In this document: positions 62,217-64,000 of the stretch, piece by piece
Layout of the letters: each line of letters starts with the position of its first letter
Numbering within the stretch: position 1 is the stretch's first letter
Origin: UBA2033 sp035345875
GTDB taxonomy: Bacteria; Spirochaetota; Leptospiria; Leptospirales; Leptospiraceae
Reading direction: 5' to 3'
Assembly: GCA_035345875.1 (NCBI GenBank)
Contig: DAORDH010000017.1
Coordinates: forward strand, 45,918 to 109,917
Length of the DNA stretch: 64,000 bases
Program-made: the position numbers and the translations under genes
Notes under the pieces: model-generated
Seen by the model: only the letters and a program-made list of their open reading frames with translations
What the model was told of the DNA's origin: nothing
Database searches by the model: none

Positions 62217-62639
62217 TTAATGTATGCCTATCACCTCAAAACCCATTGCAGTTGCGGCAGTAGATAATTGACTATCATGGGTTAAGAATTGAATTTGCCA
62301 TTTTGGATTTTCTTCCTTTAAAAGTATGGCAGATGCCAAATGAATTGCATCTAACGTTCCTATTACCGTAGGAAATGGCTCTGCTGACTTTTGTTTCACT
62401 GCTTGATTTAACTCAATCACATAAATTGTTTTATAAAATTCTAAAAATGTTTTATGAAGATCAGCGTATTCGCTATCGTCTATTTCTTTTTCTAAACGCA
62501 GACGATTTAGAACACGACTCACTTCAATATAAAGAAGCTCACTTGTATAGCAAGCCTGCCAATTTTGAAATTCCGAATAAACCTTCGGACTGTTAAGTAA
62601 CCAGCGAAGGAAAGCAGATGTATCTAAATAGATTATCAA
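62217..62639 (-). CDS. vapC: VapC-type PIN-domain toxin
   Basis: 140 residues. PIN ribonuclease with acidic residues D6 (MIIYLDTSAF), E39 (LLYIEVSRV), D97 (GTLDAIHLAS) and D122 (FLTHDSQLSTAA). VapC toxins cut tRNA or rRNA to stop translation. Its ATG overlaps the antitoxin stop by 4 bases, the usual antitoxin-first order. All catalytic residues are present, so it looks functional. Confidence 0.92.
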   Translation of the reverse strand: MIIYLDTSAFLRWLLNSPKVYSEFQNWQACYTSELLYIEVSRVLNRLRLEKEIDDSEYADLHKTFLEFYKTIYVIELNQAVKQKSAEPFPTVIGTLDAIHLASAILLKEENPKWQIQFLTHDSQLSTAATAMGFEVIGIH

Positions 62640-62890
62640 AACCGACCACCTCTTCTATCCTGCAAGACATACTCTACAGGGTCTAATTTTACCTTGCCCT
62701 TAAATGTATTTTTTACTTTTTTTGTTTTACTAACTGGAGCCTGAACTACTAGCCGAGATTTTTTGGAATATGGAATCAGCTCTGCAACTGGATGGTCCCT
62801 ATCCATCACTACATAACGAATCCCATTCACTACCTCTTTCAAGGTCGCACTCAAATGGGTTTTTAAATTTGAAATTGATATTGTTTCCAT
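62636..62890 (-). CDS. vapB: Phd/VapB-type antitoxin
   Basis: 84 residues from ATG 62890; GTG 62911 and ATG 62908 are longer options but lie within the operator-like palindrome. Phd/YefM fold: ISISNLKTHLSATLKEVVNG and then YVVMDRDHPVAELIPY bind DNA as a dimer. The Lys-rich, flexible C-terminus (after residue 50) should block the VapC active site. Confidence 0.88.
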   Translation of the reverse strand: METISISNLKTHLSATLKEVVNGIRYVVMDRDHPVAELIPYSKKSRLVVQAPVSKTKKVKNTFKGKVKLDPVEYVLQDRRGGRF

Positions 62891-62900
62891 AATTTCTATT

Positions 62901-62919
62901 GTAGTCATCACAAGACTAC
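62901..62919. promoter_or_regulatory. Candidate autoregulatory operator of vapBC
   Basis: GTAGTC (62901-62906) and GACTAC (62914-62919) form an inverted repeat with a 7-base centre, immediately before the preferred vapB start. Phd-type antitoxins commonly bind such palindromes to repress their own operon. Confidence 0.6.
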
Positions 62920-63280
62920 GTCAAGACTAAATTCCGAAGTTTTTATCGAAATGATTTCAACTTAAGCCCATTTTCTTTTCAAAGATAACTACTAGAACCT
63001 ATCAACTTCTTAGTTATGTTAAGGTTACAGGGAGCCTGTCGGCAACTTAGGCGAACGCCCAAACTCGTGCCTTTCTTTAGTTTAATGTTTATTGTAAGCT
63101 TTTTAAGTTCTCAGATTTTTCCAAGCTTCGTAGTTACTTTCAAAGTCAATATTCAAATCTCTAGCTTCTAAATTTTTGTAAAATATAAATGAGACAAGTT
63201 ATACTCTATTTGATTCTAAATTTTTTTGATTTATAAAATATTCTTTCCTTCTTCTAGAAAATATAAACAATGAATTCGCT
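62920..63280. other. Intergenic region with a GC-richer patch
   Basis: About 360 bases with no gene seen. The segment near 63028-63075 (GGGAGCCTGTCGGCAAC, then GGCGAACGCCC) is clearly richer in G and C than its surroundings and contains a short GGCG-x4-CGCC-like hairpin. It may be a fragment of a repeat or lost RNA gene. Nothing further can be said. Confidence 0.4.
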
Positions 63281-63886
63281 ATGAAAATAATCATTTTACT
63301 TTTATTACTCCTTTCGTTCTCTTTCTGCTCATCTAAAACAGAAAAACCAATTGCAGAAAGAACGTTAGATGGCTGGGCAGGTCATCCGAATGATCCAAAT
63401 AAAAAACCATTTGAGTATTATTACATGACAAGTCCTGGAAAGGCATCGCCAAAATCTATTCAGAGAAAAAGTGGACCGATGGCGCAATCAACTTGTACCG
63501 ATAATGCATTGCTAGGCATGTCTGGCGATTTAATCGGGAAAATGATTGGAGATATTGCTGAAGCTGGATCGCCAGCAAGTGGTTTTCTATTACCCCCAAT
63601 ACAACTCAAAAAACAATTAACAAAATCCAGGGAAAATTTTGAATTCATTGACTTATCTATTCTTGTTGGATTCCCTACAGAAGAAGAATCAAGTAATGGT
63701 AATAAAAAAGAAAGAAGACCAATACCAATTGAATCTAGGGGATTCAAAGAATGCAAACCGACAGCAACTCCGATACCTGATTTCCCTTTCTCTGAATGGA
63801 GAGAATGTGCATGTCTAGTTTATGCTCACGTTAAAGGCGGAAAGGAAACCATTGTAAAATACTATAAAGAAACATATTTAAAATAA
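63281..63886 (+). CDS. Lipoprotein, paralogue of the one at 37.8 kb
   Basis: 201 residues. Signal MKIIILLLLLLSFSFCSS with likely lipid-modified Cys16. The mature part shares, in order, AQSTCTDN, FKECKPT and WRECACLVY with the 37804 protein (QSSCINN, YYECKPT, WDSCKCVLY). The conserved cysteines suggest two disulfides. It lacks the coiled-coil and CGCC cluster of its relative. Function unknown. Confidence 0.78.
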   Translation: MKIIILLLLLLSFSFCSSKTEKPIAERTLDGWAGHPNDPNKKPFEYYYMTSPGKASPKSIQRKSGPMAQSTCTDNALLGMSGDLIGKMIGDIAEAGSPASGFLLPPIQLKKQLTKSRENFEFIDLSILVGFPTEEESSNGNKKERRPIPIESRGFKECKPTATPIPDFPFSEWRECACLVYAHVKGGKETIVKYYKETYLK

Positions 63887-63887
63887 A

Positions 63888-64000
63888 CTAAACTGCTAAA
63901 GCGGATTTTTTTCTAAACTCTTCTTCTCTCACCATATCGGAGAGCTTACCGCCTGTCGTTTTCATCCAGACTTCTGTTCTTTCTGAAATTAAATAAGATT
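63888..64000 (-). CDS. C-terminal end of a gene running off the window
   Basis: A minus-strand frame is open from the right edge to a TAG at 63890-63888. The 37 visible codons read plausibly as protein (SYLISERTEVWMKTTGG, then KLSDMVREEEFRKKSALAV). Converges on the lipoprotein gene, one base between stops. Too short to identify. Confidence 0.55.
   Translation of the reverse strand, partial: SYLISERTEVWMKTTGGKLSDMVREEEFRKKSALAV

Noticed and set aside
1..64000. tRNA, rRNA, prophage or insertion sequence
   Set aside because: I looked for clover-leaf motifs, transposase and phage structural signatures and found none; a dedicated scan could still reveal a missed small RNA.

Overview
The window looks like a draft chromosome scaffold from a spirochaete of the Leptospiraceae (Leptospira or a close relative). 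The reasons are low-GC DNA, many predicted lipoproteins with loose spirochaetal lipoboxes, an LruC-domain lipoprotein (the family named from Leptospira), LPS-type genes (hldD, a family-9 heptosyltransferase), BamA with ExbB/ExbD, and large chemoreceptors. The genus is an inference from gene content; no rRNA or tRNA gene is visible. A run of 100 N at 34650-34749 shows the sequence is a scaffold.

Layout. 1-9.4 kb: partial AAA+ ATPase, hldD, a MoeB/ThiF enzyme, a KtrB/TrkH K+ transporter, a PrsW/PilZ-like/cNMP fusion membrane protein, and an LruC lipoprotein whose Shine-Dalgarno sequence lies in a perfect hairpin. 9.5-12.3 kb: a DUF2892 protein and a rhodanese, divergent from a CsoR-family regulator and a ClC channel/antiporter, with a CsoR-type palindrome on the rhodanese promoter. 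12.5-25.9 kb: a beta-helix lipoprotein, lipB, a Panacea-like protein with panD, trhO, a GDPD lipoprotein, then exbB-exbD-bamA-uvrD/pcrA. 25.9-34.1 kb: two chemoreceptors, a SCO1-like protein, a decayed SH3 gene, and a lipoprotein/membrane protein/PlsC operon. 34.1-41.1 kb: bacterioferritin split by the N gap, a thiolase-like protein with no catalytic cysteines, a heptosyltransferase, two exported proteins and an Xaa-Pro aminopeptidase. 41.2-48.3 kb: a response regulator with an ATPase domain, a double-ACT protein, a sterol-desaturase-family gene broken by one stop codon, and gap-pgk-tpiA-secG. 48.4-50.4 kb: a sparse accessory stretch with a DUF3102-like gene. 50.5-60.6 kb: the conserved rimP-nusA-infB-rbfA-truB-rpsO-pnp-M16 peptidase-dut block, all on the minus strand. 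61-64 kb: a membrane protein, a VapBC-type toxin-antitoxin pair, a lipoprotein, and the 3' end of a gene running off the window.

Most of the window is ordinary housekeeping. The most unusual items are: (i) the PrsW-PilZ-cNMP fusion; (ii) a family of at least five dispersed, partly palindromic intergenic repeats (near 1.3, 34.2, 37.7, 39.7 and 50.5 kb) that also create false upstream starts; (iii) the hairpin over the lruC ribosome-binding site; (iv) two genes (truB and the SCO1-like gene) whose conserved or membrane N-termini are recovered only if translation starts at AUU, each behind a good Shine-Dalgarno sequence; (v) decay and assembly events readable from sequence: bacterioferritin interrupted by a probably artificial gap with 37-bp identical ends, the desaturase with an in-frame TAA, and the SH3 pseudogene. 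I found no CRISPR array, prophage, insertion sequence or biosynthetic cluster.
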